DNA of 64,000 bases from an uncultured Lachnobacterium sp. (GCA_900543445.1 UQRC01000009.1:1-64000), one strand, 5' to 3'; positions 46,386-55,557 are shown, numbered from the stretch's first letter. Notes: generated by a model not told the origin, from the sequence alone. Numbers and translations: made by a program.

Positions 46386-46476
46386 GGAAACTATTTTATT
46401 ATTTTCAGTTTCCTTATTGTTATTGTAACAGATTACAATTTTTGTTCAAGAAACTATTTTACTAATTTTAGTTTCC
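46386..46476 (-). promoter_or_regulatory. tetR promoter flanked by two operator-like repeats
   Basis: Two near-identical imperfect palindromes lie 36 bases apart. The first, 46386-46413, reads GGAAACT..AGTTTCC. The second, 46450-46476, reads GAAACT..AGTTTCC. Their AT-rich centres match at most positions. Between them, minus strand, lies the promoter TTGAAC (46444-46449), 16 bases, TACAAT (46422-46427). This arrangement strongly suggests TetR self-repression. Confidence 0.7.
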
Positions 46477-46542
46477 GATTTTTGTTTAATTTTACTCATG
46501 CATAATAAAAAACTCATCATGTGATTTTGTTGCAAAAGAAAA

Positions 46543-46580
46543 GACTCTCCCTCATTGAAATCGTTCAATAAAGGAAAGTC
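46543..46580 (-). terminator. Terminator after cheR
   Basis: Minus strand: arms GACTTTCC..ATTGAA and TTCAAT..GGAGAGTC pair with small internal mismatches around a 4-base loop, followed by TTTTCTTTT. It lies about 55 bases after the cheR stop. Confidence 0.7.
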
Positions 46581-46635
46581 CTGGGCTTCATTACATCCGA
46601 AAAGATGTCGTATTCAATTCATCCATCAAAGCAAA

Positions 46636-47415
46636 TTATGGCTTCTTCTCAAAATAAAAACTGCTCAGACGTTCAAATCCAAATTCTCTGTAATTCGTAA
46701 TCTGTTCCGTACTACCGATAAAGAGAACGCCATGCGGCTTTAAGGCTTTCTGGAAGTTCTCATAGATCATATTCTTGGCTTCTTCTGTAAAATAAATAAC
46801 CACATTGCGGCACAGAATAAGGTCAAACCCATGTGGATACGGGTCTTTCAGCAGATTATGCTCCTTAAAAGTGACACATTTCTTGATCTCATCGGAAATC
46901 TGATAAGAATTTCCAACCTTGGTAAAATACTTGCGTTTCAAATCTTCCGGGACGCCAGAAATACTCTTCTCATTATATAAACCAACCTGTGCCTTTGCGA
47001 TCACCTGTTTGTCAATATCTGTAGCTGTAATATGGATATTCGACAACGGAATGTGTTTTGAGAAAGCCATCGCAAGGGAATATGGTTCATCCCCGGTTGA
47101 ACATGCCGCACTCCAGATTTTCAGAGTTCTTCCCTGCTCCTTTAAGAGTTTGGGAATCACTGTTTTGTCAAGAAGATCCCATTGATCCGTATTGCGGTAA
47201 AACTCTGATACATTGATCGTAAGGAAATTGACAAACTGTTCAAACTTCTCCGGATCGCTTTTTAACATACGCGTATACTCCGGATAATCATCGCATCCGT
47301 TCTTGGTCGCAATCGCATTGATACGACGGCGCATCTGCTTCTCTTTATAATAATTCAAGTCTATCTTGGTAAGGAGATAGACATCCTTTTTAAAACGTTC
47401 ATAATCCTCAAACAT
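46636..47415 (-). CDS. cheR: Chemotaxis protein methyltransferase CheR
   Basis: A 259-residue protein. The N-terminal helical domain contains KEKQMRRRINAIATKNG. NVSEFYRNTDQWDLL near residue 90 and the SAM-binding IWSAACSTGDEPYSLAMAF near 119 follow, with FDLILCRNVVIYF near 196. It methylates glutamates on chemoreceptors with SAM. This is the only chemotaxis gene in the window, so it is an orphan locus, but it implies a motile or surface-sensing cell. GAGGAGAGG precedes the ATG. Confidence 0.95.
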   Translation of the reverse strand: MFEDYERFKKDVYLLTKIDLNYYKEKQMRRRINAIATKNGCDDYPEYTRMLKSDPEKFEQFVNFLTINVSEFYRNTDQWDLLDKTVIPKLLKEQGRTLKIWSAACSTGDEPYSLAMAFSKHIPLSNIHITATDIDKQVIAKAQVGLYNEKSISGVPEDLKRKYFTKVGNSYQISDEIKKCVTFKEHNLLKDPYPHGFDLILCRNVVIYFTEEAKNMIYENFQKALKPHGVLFIGSTEQITNYREFGFERLSSFYFEKKP

Positions 47416-47465
47416 AATCCCTCTCCTCGCTTCTCCCGGGCACAGATTTCAACTCATCGCTCGCG

Positions 47466-47501
47466 TAAAAAAAGAAGTTGCCAAAAACTGACAACTTCTT
47501 T
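47466..47501 (-). terminator. Rho-independent terminator after the S1 gene
   Basis: Minus strand: AAGAAGTTG and CAACTTCTT pair around an 11-base loop and run into a T-tract. It ends the rpiR-to-S1 transcript. Confidence 0.85.
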
Positions 47502-47517
47502 CCTATCATGCAATCAA

Positions 47518-48612
47518 TTACTCTTCTGACTCAGAAGCGTCCTCAGCTGCATCCTCTGCAGGAGCAGTTAAAGCTTTAATGCTTAAGCTGATCTTCTTGT
47601 CATCTTCATTGAAGTCAACGATCTTAGCTTCTACTTCCTGACCGATCTTAAGTACATCGGCTGGCTTCTCAACATGCTCGTGAGAAATCTGTGAAACATG
47701 AAGAAGTGCGTCAACACCAGGAGCAAGCTCAACGAATGCTCCGAAATCTGTCATACGAGCAACCTTACCCTTAACTACGTTACCAACTGCGTACTTCTCA
47801 GCTGCACCATTCCAAGGATTCTCATCATCAAACTTCATGCTGAGTGCGATCTTGGTATCATTGATGCTCTTGATAAATACACGTACCTGCTGTCCAACAG
47901 TAAATACTTTCTTAGGGTTCTCAACTCTGCCCCATGACATCTCTGAAATATGAAGTAATCCGTCTACACCACCTAAATCGATGAATGCACCGAAATCTGT
48001 AACATTCTTAACAGTTCCTTCGATTACATCGCCAACTTTGATCTTAGCGAATAATTCTTTCTGTAACTCAGCCTTCTTAGCAACAAGAAGAGTCTTACGG
48101 TTACCGATAATTCTTCTCTTTCTTGGATCAAACTCAGTGATGATAAACTCGATCTCCTGATCCTTAAACTTTGTAAGATCCTTCTCATATGTGTCAGATA
48201 CAAGACTTGCAGGAATAAATACTCTTGTCTCGTCTACGATCACACATACACCACCAGCAAGCACCTGGCTTACCTTAGCCTTAAGAATCTCCTGATTCTC
48301 GAAAGCTTCCTCTAATCTCTTGCTTCCCTTCTCAGCAGCAAGACGCTTGTAAGAAAGGAGAACCTGTCCTTCACCATCGTTTACCTTAACAACTTTGGCT
48401 TCTAAAGTATCGCCAACTTTGACAACTGTAGTAAGGTCAACATTTGGCTCATTTGTATATTCATTACGTGTAATGATTCCATCTGACTTATAGCCGATAT
48501 TTAAGATGATCTCATCAGGCTTTACATCAATAACGGTACCCTCTACCACTTCTCCATTTCTTATTGTTTTTAAAGATTCTTCCAACATTTGTTCAAAGCT
48601 CATTTCTGACAT
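47518..48612 (-). CDS. S1 RNA-binding domain protein (ribosomal protein S1-like)
   Basis: A 364-residue protein with four S1 OB-fold repeats. The first starts near residue 17 (VVEGTVIDVKPDEIILNIGY). The last two are the best, KVGDVIEGTVKNVTDFGAFI near 192 and VVKGKVARMTDFGAFVELAP near 278. The acidic end is DAAEDASESEE. It is shorter than proteobacterial S1. In clostridia an S1 chain is often fused to IspH; here they are separate overlapping frames. GGAGG stands 9 bases before the ATG. Confidence 0.9.
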   Translation of the reverse strand: MSEMSFEQMLEESLKTIRNGEVVEGTVIDVKPDEIILNIGYKSDGIITRNEYTNEPNVDLTTVVKVGDTLEAKVVKVNDGEGQVLLSYKRLAAEKGSKRLEEAFENQEILKAKVSQVLAGGVCVIVDETRVFIPASLVSDTYEKDLTKFKDQEIEFIITEFDPRKRRIIGNRKTLLVAKKAELQKELFAKIKVGDVIEGTVKNVTDFGAFIDLGGVDGLLHISEMSWGRVENPKKVFTVGQQVRVFIKSINDTKIALSMKFDDENPWNGAAEKYAVGNVVKGKVARMTDFGAFVELAPGVDALLHVSQISHEHVEKPADVLKIGQEVEAKIVDFNEDDKKISLSIKALTAPAEDAAEDASESEE

Positions 48613-49450
48613 TCTTTGAAACCTCCTCGATGATATAGTTTGGGGTTGAAGCCCCTGCGGTAATACCTACGTTATTGATGGATTGTATCTGACGATAATC
48701 CATATCTTTACTCGTTTGTATATAGTAAGTATTTGCACATTCTTTTTTAGATATCTCATATAGCTTCTGTGTATTGGAGCTATGCTTGTCCCCAATCACG
48801 ATCATCGCTTCCGATCGACCGGCAATCATTCGTGCTTCTGCCTGTCTTTCTTCCGTCGCATTGCAAATTGTATCTAAAACAATTATATCATAACCTTTTT
48901 TCGTTATAATTTCAACTAATTCTTGAAATTTATTGTAGTTAAATGTCGTCTGTGCCACAAAACATACTTTTTCATCCGGCGAAAGCGGTAATTTTTCCAT
49001 ATCACAGACATTTTGAACCGTATAAACAGACTGGCCTTCCACCCATCCCATGATGCCTTCCACTTCCGGGTGCTCATGGTTTCCTGCAATCACGATCGTA
49101 TACCCCTTGCGGCTGTATTCCCCGACAAGCCGGTGGATTTTAAGCACGAACGGACAGGTTGCATCCAATATTTCAAATCCAGATGCCTGCATTTTATCAT
49201 GCTCTGCCTTACTGATTCCATGAGAACGGATAATAATCTTTCCCTTTGGCAGCTGATTCAGTTCGTCCAGAGAACGGATAACCCTTACTCCCTTATCTTC
49301 AAGATCATGCACAACTTCCTCATTATGAATGATCGGTCCGTATGTGTACACCGGCACATCGGAAGATTCCGCTTCCCCATATACCATATTGACTGCGCGC
49401 TTTACGCCAAAACAGAATCCTGCCGTCTCAGCAACCGTAACGTTTTTCAT
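48593..49450 (-). CDS. ispH: 4-hydroxy-3-methylbut-2-enyl diphosphate reductase
   Basis: A 285-residue protein. The three cluster cysteines are in ETAGFCFGVKRAV near residue 12, LDATCPFVLKIH near 98 and LDTICNATEERQ near 197. TAGASTPNYIIEEV near 264 is also conserved. It catalyses the last step of the MEP isoprenoid pathway, producing IPP and DMAPP. Its end overlaps the S1 gene start by 20 bases in a different frame, which would be an easy route to the IspH-S1 fusions seen elsewhere. Confidence 0.96.
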   Translation of the reverse strand: MKNVTVAETAGFCFGVKRAVNMVYGEAESSDVPVYTYGPIIHNEEVVHDLEDKGVRVIRSLDELNQLPKGKIIIRSHGISKAEHDKMQASGFEILDATCPFVLKIHRLVGEYSRKGYTIVIAGNHEHPEVEGIMGWVEGQSVYTVQNVCDMEKLPLSPDEKVCFVAQTTFNYNKFQELVEIITKKGYDIIVLDTICNATEERQAEARMIAGRSEAMIVIGDKHSSNTQKLYEISKKECANTYYIQTSKDMDYRQIQSINNVGITAGASTPNYIIEEVSKNVRNEL

Positions 49451-49489
49451 GTTCCTCCGTTCCGCCTTGTCTGGCCTCGTTCAAACTAT

Positions 49490-50158
49490 CTATCTCTGTG
49501 CGCCCTCAATAATCTTCTTCATTTCTGCAACCACACCGTCAATATCCAGATTGGAAGAATCCAGAAGTACCGCATCCTCAGCCTGACGAAGCGGCGATGT
49601 CTCACGGTGCATGTCGCGGTAATCACGATCAATGATATCCTTCTCGATTGCATTGATATCGCATTCTACGCCTTTTGCAGTAAGTTCGTCAAAACGTCTC
49701 TTCGCACGCACAGCAGAACTTGCTGTCAGATAAATCTTAACATTTGCATTTGGAAGTACGACCGTTCCGATGTCTCTTCCGTCCATGATGACATTTTCCT
49801 TAGATGCAAGCTGTCTCTGCAATTCAACCAGCTTCGTGCGGACAACCGGATACACGCTCGTAGCGCTTGCCATATTACCGACCTCTTCCTTGCGGATCAC
49901 ACCATTGACATTCTCTCCGTTCAAAATCACCTGTTGCTCTCCGTTTACATACTGGATCGTCACGTCAACATTCGGACATGCATCCGCAATCGCTTTCTCG
50001 TCCTTTGCATCAATTCCATTCTGCAAAAAATAATATGCCATCGCACGGTACATCGCACCGGTATCCACATATACATATCCAAGATCTGCCGCCAGTTTCT
50101 TGGCGATCGTGCTTTTGCCGGCACCAGCCGGCCCGTCAATTGCAATATTGTAAGCCAT
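49490..50158 (-). CDS. cmk: Cytidylate kinase
   Basis: A 222-residue protein from ATG 50158 (MAYNIAIDGPAG); GAAGGAGAG precedes it and an ATG five codons upstream lies on that site. Walker A GPAGAGKSTIAKKLA is near residue 9 and DGRDIGTVVLPNA near 147. It phosphorylates CMP and dCMP. It lies between the HI0933 flavoprotein and ispH genes, a common clostridial order. Confidence 0.95.
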   Translation of the reverse strand: MAYNIAIDGPAGAGKSTIAKKLAADLGYVYVDTGAMYRAMAYYFLQNGIDAKDEKAIADACPNVDVTIQYVNGEQQVILNGENVNGVIRKEEVGNMASATSVYPVVRTKLVELQRQLASKENVIMDGRDIGTVVLPNANVKIYLTASSAVRAKRRFDELTAKGVECDINAIEKDIIDRDYRDMHRETSPLRQAEDAVLLDSSNLDIDGVVAEMKKIIEGAQR

Positions 50159-50253
50159 AATTCTCTCCTTCATTATGATTCTGATTTCAAATTGATTCTG
50201 CCTATATTGGATTCATGGAATCCACGTTCATCATGCATCCTTTTCCAGTAATT

Positions 50254-51492
50254 TTAATCACATGTCTCTACCGACATTCCTGCAAGATATCCGGTCGACC
50301 ATGCAATCTGTAAGTTATAGCCTCCGGTCAAAGCGTCAAGATCCAATACTTCTCCGCAGAAATACAGATGCGATACCAGTTTTGATTCCATCGTCGATGG
50401 GTTCACATCCTTCACCGAGACACCGCCCTTCGTAATGATTGCCTCATTCCAGCCACGCAGCCCAGTAACCGTCAAAGGAAGTTGCTTTAACAATTGTACC
50501 AGATGCTGACGTTCCTCGCGGGATACTTCATTCACTTTCTTATCCGGATCAATGCCGGACAGTTCAATCACTACCGGAATCATCTTCGTTGGAAGAAGTG
50601 CGCCGATCACATTCTTGAACTGCTTGTTCATCGCAGCATCAAATTCACGCAGGATCCGCTTGTCAAGCTGTTCCTTGTCAAGAGCAGGTTTCAGGTCGAT
50701 GTACAGACTCAGTTCCTGTGAAAACAAAGAAGCCTTGATCATTCCGCTTGCAGACAAAATCAAAGGTCCGCTTACGCCAAAATGTGTAAAAAGCATCTCA
50801 CCGAAATCCTCATACAGCTTCTTTTTTCCGTTATATATAGAAACTGTCACGTTGCGAAGCGATAATCCCTGTAACTCCTTCACCCACGCTTCCTTCGTCT
50901 CAAAAGGAACCAGTGACGGTGTGCTTTCCACCAGATGATGTCCACTCTCAAGCGCCATACGGTATCCATCTCCTGTCGCACCTGTCGAAGGATAAGAAAT
51001 ACCACCTGTCGCCACAATGACAGCATCCGCTTCGATTCTTTTTCCGCCAGAAAGTATTACACCATAGGCGCACGCATCCTGAACAAGCAGCTTTTCCACT
51101 CTTGTATGTAACAGGATTTCAACATGCTTTGCCCTAAGTGCCCGGCTGAGTGCTGCAATGACATCTGAAGAATGATCCGATACCGGGAAAACACGGTTTC
51201 CCCTCTCCACTTTCGTACGCAGCCCCTGCTCCTCAAAGAAAGCGATCACCTGTTCATTGTCAAACGTGTAGAATGCACTATACAAAAACTTCCGGTTACT
51301 CATAACATTTGCGAACAGATGATCCATATCTGACGCATTCGTAATGTTGCAACGCCCCTTTCCGGTAATAAAAAGCTTCTTGCCAAGCTTCTCATTCTGC
51401 TCCAGCAGTGTCACATGATGCCCCTGACACGCAGCTGCATACGCAGCCATCATTCCCGCCGGTCCGCCTCCGATTACAATCACTTTACTCAT
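50254..51492 (-). CDS. HI0933/BaiN-like FAD-dependent oxidoreductase
   Basis: A 412-residue flavoprotein. The dinucleotide fold IGGGPAGMMAAYAAACQG is near residue 6, followed by KLFITGKGRCNITNASDM near 39. VIVATGGISYPSTGATGDGY near 155 and a C-terminal CGEVLDLDALTGGYNLQIA are family signatures. The substrate of most members is unknown; BaiN was proposed as a bile acid reductase, but this is not supported as a function here. Its start overlaps the rpiR stop by 4 bases. Confidence 0.9.
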   Translation of the reverse strand: MSKVIVIGGGPAGMMAAYAAACQGHHVTLLEQNEKLGKKLFITGKGRCNITNASDMDHLFANVMSNRKFLYSAFYTFDNEQVIAFFEEQGLRTKVERGNRVFPVSDHSSDVIAALSRALRAKHVEILLHTRVEKLLVQDACAYGVILSGGKRIEADAVIVATGGISYPSTGATGDGYRMALESGHHLVESTPSLVPFETKEAWVKELQGLSLRNVTVSIYNGKKKLYEDFGEMLFTHFGVSGPLILSASGMIKASLFSQELSLYIDLKPALDKEQLDKRILREFDAAMNKQFKNVIGALLPTKMIPVVIELSGIDPDKKVNEVSREERQHLVQLLKQLPLTVTGLRGWNEAIITKGGVSVKDVNPSTMESKLVSHLYFCGEVLDLDALTGGYNLQIAWSTGYLAGMSVETCD

Positions 51493-52415
51493 TCATCAAC
51501 ATCCTCTAATTTTGCATAATGTACCTTGATGGAATCGTCAATATAATTAATCTCATCGTTCTCGTATACCTGATACTCATTCCAGATATCCTCAAGCATT
51601 GTCAGCGTTCCTGCAACTTCCTTCTGTTTCTTCATACACAATGCCACAACAAGTGCATTGATGACACTGAGGGGTGCAACCAATGAGTCCACGATTGATG
51701 CCATATCGCTGTCTGCAATCAGATTGCAGGATGAATACAGATTCATCGGAGAATGCACGCTGTCTGTAATTGTGATCACCTTAGCGCTTCGATTATTTGC
51801 AAACTCCAAAGCTTTCAGTGTACGCATAGAATATCGTGGAAAACTGATTCCGACAATGACATCCTCCTGTCCGATTCGCACCATCTGCTCAAACAATTCG
51901 CTGGAACTGTTCGTTGTAAGCAGATGTACATTGTCAAACATAAGCGTCAGATAAAAAGCCAGAAAGCTTGCAAGTGGCGCACAGCTTCGGATTCCGACAA
52001 TATATATATTCTTAGCCTCCAGTATGGTTGATACCGCAAGTTCAAAAGCATTATGATCGATTTTCTCAAGTGTCGTCTTAATCTTGTCTGCATCGGACTG
52101 CAGAACCGTCTCTAAGATCTTCGACTGGCTGATTCTTCCATAGGTAACTTCCATTCGCTGAATGGAATTCAGTTTGTTTCGCACCAGTTCTTCTAAGGCT
52201 TTCTGGAATTCCGGATATCCCTTATATCCGAGAAATGTGGCAAAACGAACAACTGTGGATTCACTGACGCCAACCGTCTCTCCCATCTTGGCTGCCGTAA
52301 GGAAAACCGCCTTATCATAGTTATCCGTAATATAAGTAGCAAGTAATTTCTGCCCCTTACTCATAGAACTGTAATGATTATTGATCCGGTTTAACAGATC
52401 ATTGGTATTTGACAT
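51489..52415 (-). CDS. MurR/RpiR family transcriptional regulator
   Basis: A 308-residue protein from ATG 52415 (MSNTNDLLNR), with AGGAGAGG upstream; the frame is open to 52535 but runs through the promoter and the terminator of the next operon. The helix-turn-helix is ETVGVSESTVVRFATFLGY near residue 46. The SIS domain (about 125-260) starts IYIVGIRSCAPLASFLAFYL. SIS domains bind phosphosugars. Its position as first gene before cmk-ispH-S1 is unusual for a sugar regulator. Confidence 0.9.
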   Translation of the reverse strand: MSNTNDLLNRINNHYSSMSKGQKLLATYITDNYDKAVFLTAAKMGETVGVSESTVVRFATFLGYKGYPEFQKALEELVRNKLNSIQRMEVTYGRISQSKILETVLQSDADKIKTTLEKIDHNAFELAVSTILEAKNIYIVGIRSCAPLASFLAFYLTLMFDNVHLLTTNSSSELFEQMVRIGQEDVIVGISFPRYSMRTLKALEFANNRSAKVITITDSVHSPMNLYSSCNLIADSDMASIVDSLVAPLSVINALVVALCMKKQKEVAGTLTMLEDIWNEYQVYENDEINYIDDSIKVHYAKLEDVDE

Positions 52416-52462
52416 AACCAAACCCTCTCCTAACATGTTTTTGACAAACGTCACTGCATTTG

Positions 52463-52514
52463 ATTGTAACACTTTGGCAGATAAATGCAAGTAATAAAAG
52501 TGTACACTTGTACA
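52463..52514 (-). promoter_or_regulatory. rpiR promoter with a TGTACA repeat
   Basis: Minus strand: TTGCAT (52485-52490), a 16-base spacer and TACAAT (52463-52468). A TGTACA-CT-TGTACA palindrome (52501-52514) lies just upstream of the -35 and could be a regulator site. Confidence 0.55.
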
Positions 52515-52553
52515 ACAAAAAAAGTCCGCTGTCAAATGACAGCGAACTTTTTA
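52515..52553 (-). terminator. Rho-independent terminator of the decarboxylase operon
   Basis: Minus strand: AAAGT-CGCTGTCA and TGACAGCG-ACTTT pair with one mismatch and a very short loop, followed by a T-run. It ends the 57791-52563 operon just before the rpiR control region. Confidence 0.85.
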
Positions 52554-52562
52554 CAAGGAATC

Positions 52563-53984
52563 CTAAACAGGATAAGCTCCGTTCTTGGTATCAGCAACCT
52601 TCGCATCAACGCCGGTCTGCTGAGCCTCACGGTACTTAAAGAAATCAGTTGCAACCTGTGGGAATAATGCATAGGTTAATACATCTTCATCCTGTTGCTT
52701 GTACTGCTTCATCTCCTCCTCGATTTTTCCAAGTTCTGGCTCGATCAGATCCGCCGGACGGCAGGTAATTGCAGAAGCTTTCTCATCCGCAGTAAGAACC
52801 TTATCTACAACCTCCTGGTTAAACGGCTTAACTGTCTGACCATACTTTCCTTCGAGGATTCCCTTGGTTTCCTGTGTAGCAACTTTATATCTCTCACCCA
52901 TTAATACGTTAAATACAGCCTGTGTACCAACGATCTGTGATGACGGTGTAACAAGCGGTGGCTCACCAAGATCTTTACGTACTCTTGGAACTTCCTTAAG
53001 AACTTCCTCATACTTATCTTCAGCGCCCTGCTCCTTGAGCTGGGAGATCATGTTGGATAACATACCACCCGGTACCTGATAACGTAATGTGTTGATATTA
53101 ACACCAAGAACCTTCGGATTAAGAAGTCCGCTCTCAAGAGCCTCATCACGCATCGGACGGAAGTAATCAGCAATCTCAGAGAGGAGATTCTGATCAAGTC
53201 CTGTATCATATGGAGTTCCCTTAAAGGTCTCAACCATAACTTCTGTTGCAGGCTGGCTGGTACCAAGTGCGAATGGAGACATTGCAGTATCGATGATATC
53301 ACATCCTGCCTCAACACCCTTAAGGTAAGTCATGGAAGCAACACCGGAAGTATAATGTGTATGAAGTTCGATTGGAATATCAACAACTTCCTTTAATGCC
53401 TTAACAAGTTCATCCGCCTTGTACGGAACCAAGAGTCCGGCCATATCCTTGATACATAATGAGTTTGCACCCATGTCTTCAACCTTCTTAGCCATATCGG
53501 TCCAGTACTCTAAGGTATAAGCATCACCTAATGTATAAGATAATGCAACCTGAGCATGTCCCTTCTCTTTGTTTGCAGCAGTAACTGCAGTCTGAAGGTT
53601 ACGAAGATCATTCAGGCAGTCAAAAATACGGATAATATCAATTCCGTTAGCGATTGACTTCTGAACGAAATACTCTACAACATCATCCGCATATGGACGA
53701 TATCCTAAGATATTCTGTCCACGGAATAACATCTGAAGCTTTGTGTTCTTGAATCCATCTCTTAATTTACGAAGACGATCCCATGGATCTTCTTTCAGGA
53801 AACGAAGAGATGCATCGAAGGTAGCTCCTCCCCAGCACTCAACTGCGTGGTAGCCAACCTTATCCATCTTGTCAACGATCGGAAGCATCTGCTCCGTCGT
53901 CATACGGGTTGCGATCATAGACTGATGCGCATCACGTAAGATTGTCTCGGTAATCTTTACCGGCTTTGCCTTTATTTCTGACAT
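52563..53984 (-). CDS. oadA: Oxaloacetate decarboxylase alpha / pyruvate carboxylase B-type carboxyltransferase
   Basis: A 473-residue protein. The metal-dependent barrel shows TETILRDAHQSMIATRM near residue 12, MLFRGQNILGYRPYAD near 85, ICIKDMAGLL-type SLCIKDMAGLLVPYKADELV near 176 and IELHTHYTSGVASM near 204. The C-terminal PYC_OADA region (about 300-460) follows. There is no biotin domain; the carrier is a separate gene. This is the 5S-transcarboxylase architecture. It transfers CO2 between oxaloacetate/pyruvate and biotin. It is the last gene of the operon. Confidence 0.93.
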   Translation of the reverse strand: MSEIKAKPVKITETILRDAHQSMIATRMTTEQMLPIVDKMDKVGYHAVECWGGATFDASLRFLKEDPWDRLRKLRDGFKNTKLQMLFRGQNILGYRPYADDVVEYFVQKSIANGIDIIRIFDCLNDLRNLQTAVTAANKEKGHAQVALSYTLGDAYTLEYWTDMAKKVEDMGANSLCIKDMAGLLVPYKADELVKALKEVVDIPIELHTHYTSGVASMTYLKGVEAGCDIIDTAMSPFALGTSQPATEVMVETFKGTPYDTGLDQNLLSEIADYFRPMRDEALESGLLNPKVLGVNINTLRYQVPGGMLSNMISQLKEQGAEDKYEEVLKEVPRVRKDLGEPPLVTPSSQIVGTQAVFNVLMGERYKVATQETKGILEGKYGQTVKPFNQEVVDKVLTADEKASAITCRPADLIEPELGKIEEEMKQYKQQDEDVLTYALFPQVATDFFKYREAQQTGVDAKVADTKNGAYPV

Positions 53985-54009
53985 GATAATCCTCCTAAAT
54001 TAATTCAAA

Positions 54010-55158
54010 CTAAATTCCAAAGATTGCCATAAAGCATCCTGCAGCGACTGCAGTACCGATAACTCCGGCAACGTTCGGACCCATTGCATGCATAAGTAAG
54101 AAGTTGGTAGGATCTTCCTCTGCACCAACCTTCTGGGATACACGGGCAGCCATAGGAACCGCAGATACACCGGCGGAACCGATCAGAGGATTGATCTTGC
54201 CCCTGGTAATCCAGCAAAGTAACTTTCCGAAGAGAACTCCGGCAGCAGTACCAACCATGAATGCTACAAGACCTAAGATAACGATCTTGATTGTGCTGAC
54301 ATTCAAGAATGCCTCAGCACTTGTTGTCGCACCAACAGAAGTACCAAGTAAGATAACTACAATGTACATAAGTGCGTTACTTGCAGTCTCCTGTAACTGA
54401 CGTACAACGCCGGACTCACGGAAGAGGTTACCAAGCATCAGCATACCAACAAGAGGTGCTGTTGTTGGAAGAAGTACGCAGACAACAACAGTAACGACGA
54501 TCGGGAATAAGATCTTCTCCAGCTTGCTGACCGGACGAAGGTTCTGCATCTTGATCGCACGTTCCTTCTTCGTTGTGAAAAGTTTCATAATTGGTGGCTG
54601 GATAATCGGCACCAAAGCCATATAGGAATAAGCAGCCACGGCGATCGGTCCCATCAGACCAGTCTGTCCAAGCTTTCCTGCAAGGAAGATTGAAGTCGGA
54701 CCATCCGCACCACCGATGATGGATACTGCAGCGGCAGCCTTGTCGTTGAATCCAAGAAGGATTGCAAGGAAGTACGCACTAAAGATACCGAACTGTGCAG
54801 CAGCTCCCATCAGGAAACTGATCGGGTTTGCGATCAGCGGACCGAAATCCGTCATCGCACCAACACCCATGAAGATCAGGGATGGAAGGATTGACCACTC
54901 ATCCAATGTATAAAAGTAATAAAGTAAACCGCCCACGCCATTGCTTGTCTGTTCCGGGCTTGCGATAATATCCGGGTAAATATTTACCAGGAGCATACCA
55001 AACGCGATCGGTACTAACAGTAACGGCTCAAAGCCTTTCTTAATTGCAAGATACAGGAACAATAAAGCCACAGCGATCATGACATAATTGCCCCATGTCA
55101 GGTTGAAAAAGGCTGTCTGATGTAGGAGGTTCATTAATGTTTCGCCTACATAACTCAC
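54010..55158 (-). CDS. oadB: Na+-translocating decarboxylase beta subunit
   Basis: A 382-residue protein with about ten hydrophobic segments. Family motifs include SIIGGADGPTSIFLA near residue 145, whose aspartate is the Na+-site residue of OadB/MmdB/GcdB, and GSAGVSAVPMAARVSQKVG and HAMGPNVAGVIGTAVAAGC near the end. It decarboxylates carboxybiotin and pumps Na+ outward. It lies between the biotin carrier and oadA genes. Confidence 0.95.
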   Translation of the reverse strand: MSYVGETLMNLLHQTAFFNLTWGNYVMIAVALLFLYLAIKKGFEPLLLVPIAFGMLLVNIYPDIIASPEQTSNGVGGLLYYFYTLDEWSILPSLIFMGVGAMTDFGPLIANPISFLMGAAAQFGIFSAYFLAILLGFNDKAAAAVSIIGGADGPTSIFLAGKLGQTGLMGPIAVAAYSYMALVPIIQPPIMKLFTTKKERAIKMQNLRPVSKLEKILFPIVVTVVVCVLLPTTAPLVGMLMLGNLFRESGVVRQLQETASNALMYIVVILLGTSVGATTSAEAFLNVSTIKIVILGLVAFMVGTAAGVLFGKLLCWITRGKINPLIGSAGVSAVPMAARVSQKVGAEEDPTNFLLMHAMGPNVAGVIGTAVAAGCFMAIFGI

Positions 55159-55176
55159 AGTGAATTCCTCCTTAGA

Positions 55177-55539
55177 CTAGTTTAAAGTTGCAAGTAAAGC
55201 GCCTGCTTCAACAGCATCGCCAACTGCTACGTTAATGCTGGCAACTGTTCCGTCTTCAGGAGCAACAACAGGTGTCTCCATCTTCATAATCTCAAGAACA
55301 AGGATCTCGTCACCCTTCTTTACAGCATCGCCGACATTCTTGCTTACCTTAAATACTTTTCCGGCAGCTCCTGCCTCAACCTTGATGCTTCCTGCGCCTG
55401 CAGCTGCAGCTGACTTAGCAGCTGGTGCCGGTGCTGCGGATGCTGCACGCTTCGGTGCTGCAACGCTAGGTGTGCTTCCAGTCTCTTCTACTGTAACGTC
55501 GTATACGTTACCATTAACCGTAATTGTATAATTCTTCAT
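55177..55539 (-). CDS. Biotin carboxyl carrier protein of the decarboxylase
   Basis: A 120-residue protein. A short N-terminal beta region is followed by an Ala/Pro-rich flexible linker (about 25-50). The biotinyl domain carries LEIMKMETPVVAPEDG near residue 84, with the biotinylated lysine in MKM. It shuttles carboxybiotin between the soluble carboxyltransferases and OadB. It has the size of the 1.3S subunit of transcarboxylase. Confidence 0.94.
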   Translation of the reverse strand: MKNYTITVNGNVYDVTVEETGSTPSVAAPKRAASAAPAPAAKSAAAAGAGSIKVEAGAAGKVFKVSKNVGDAVKKGDEILVLEIMKMETPVVAPEDGTVASINVAVGDAVEAGALLATLN

Positions 55540-55557
55540 GAATTCAGTCCTCCTAAA

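Noticed and set aside
49013..50251. A 412-codon plus-strand frame opposite ispH and cmk
   Set aside because: It spans two confidently identified genes on the other strand, and its Cys/His/Arg-rich product has no recognisable domain.
52416..52535. Longer start for the rpiR gene
   Set aside because: The extension covers the rpiR promoter and reaches into the terminator of the next operon; a clear ribosome binding site precedes ATG 52415.
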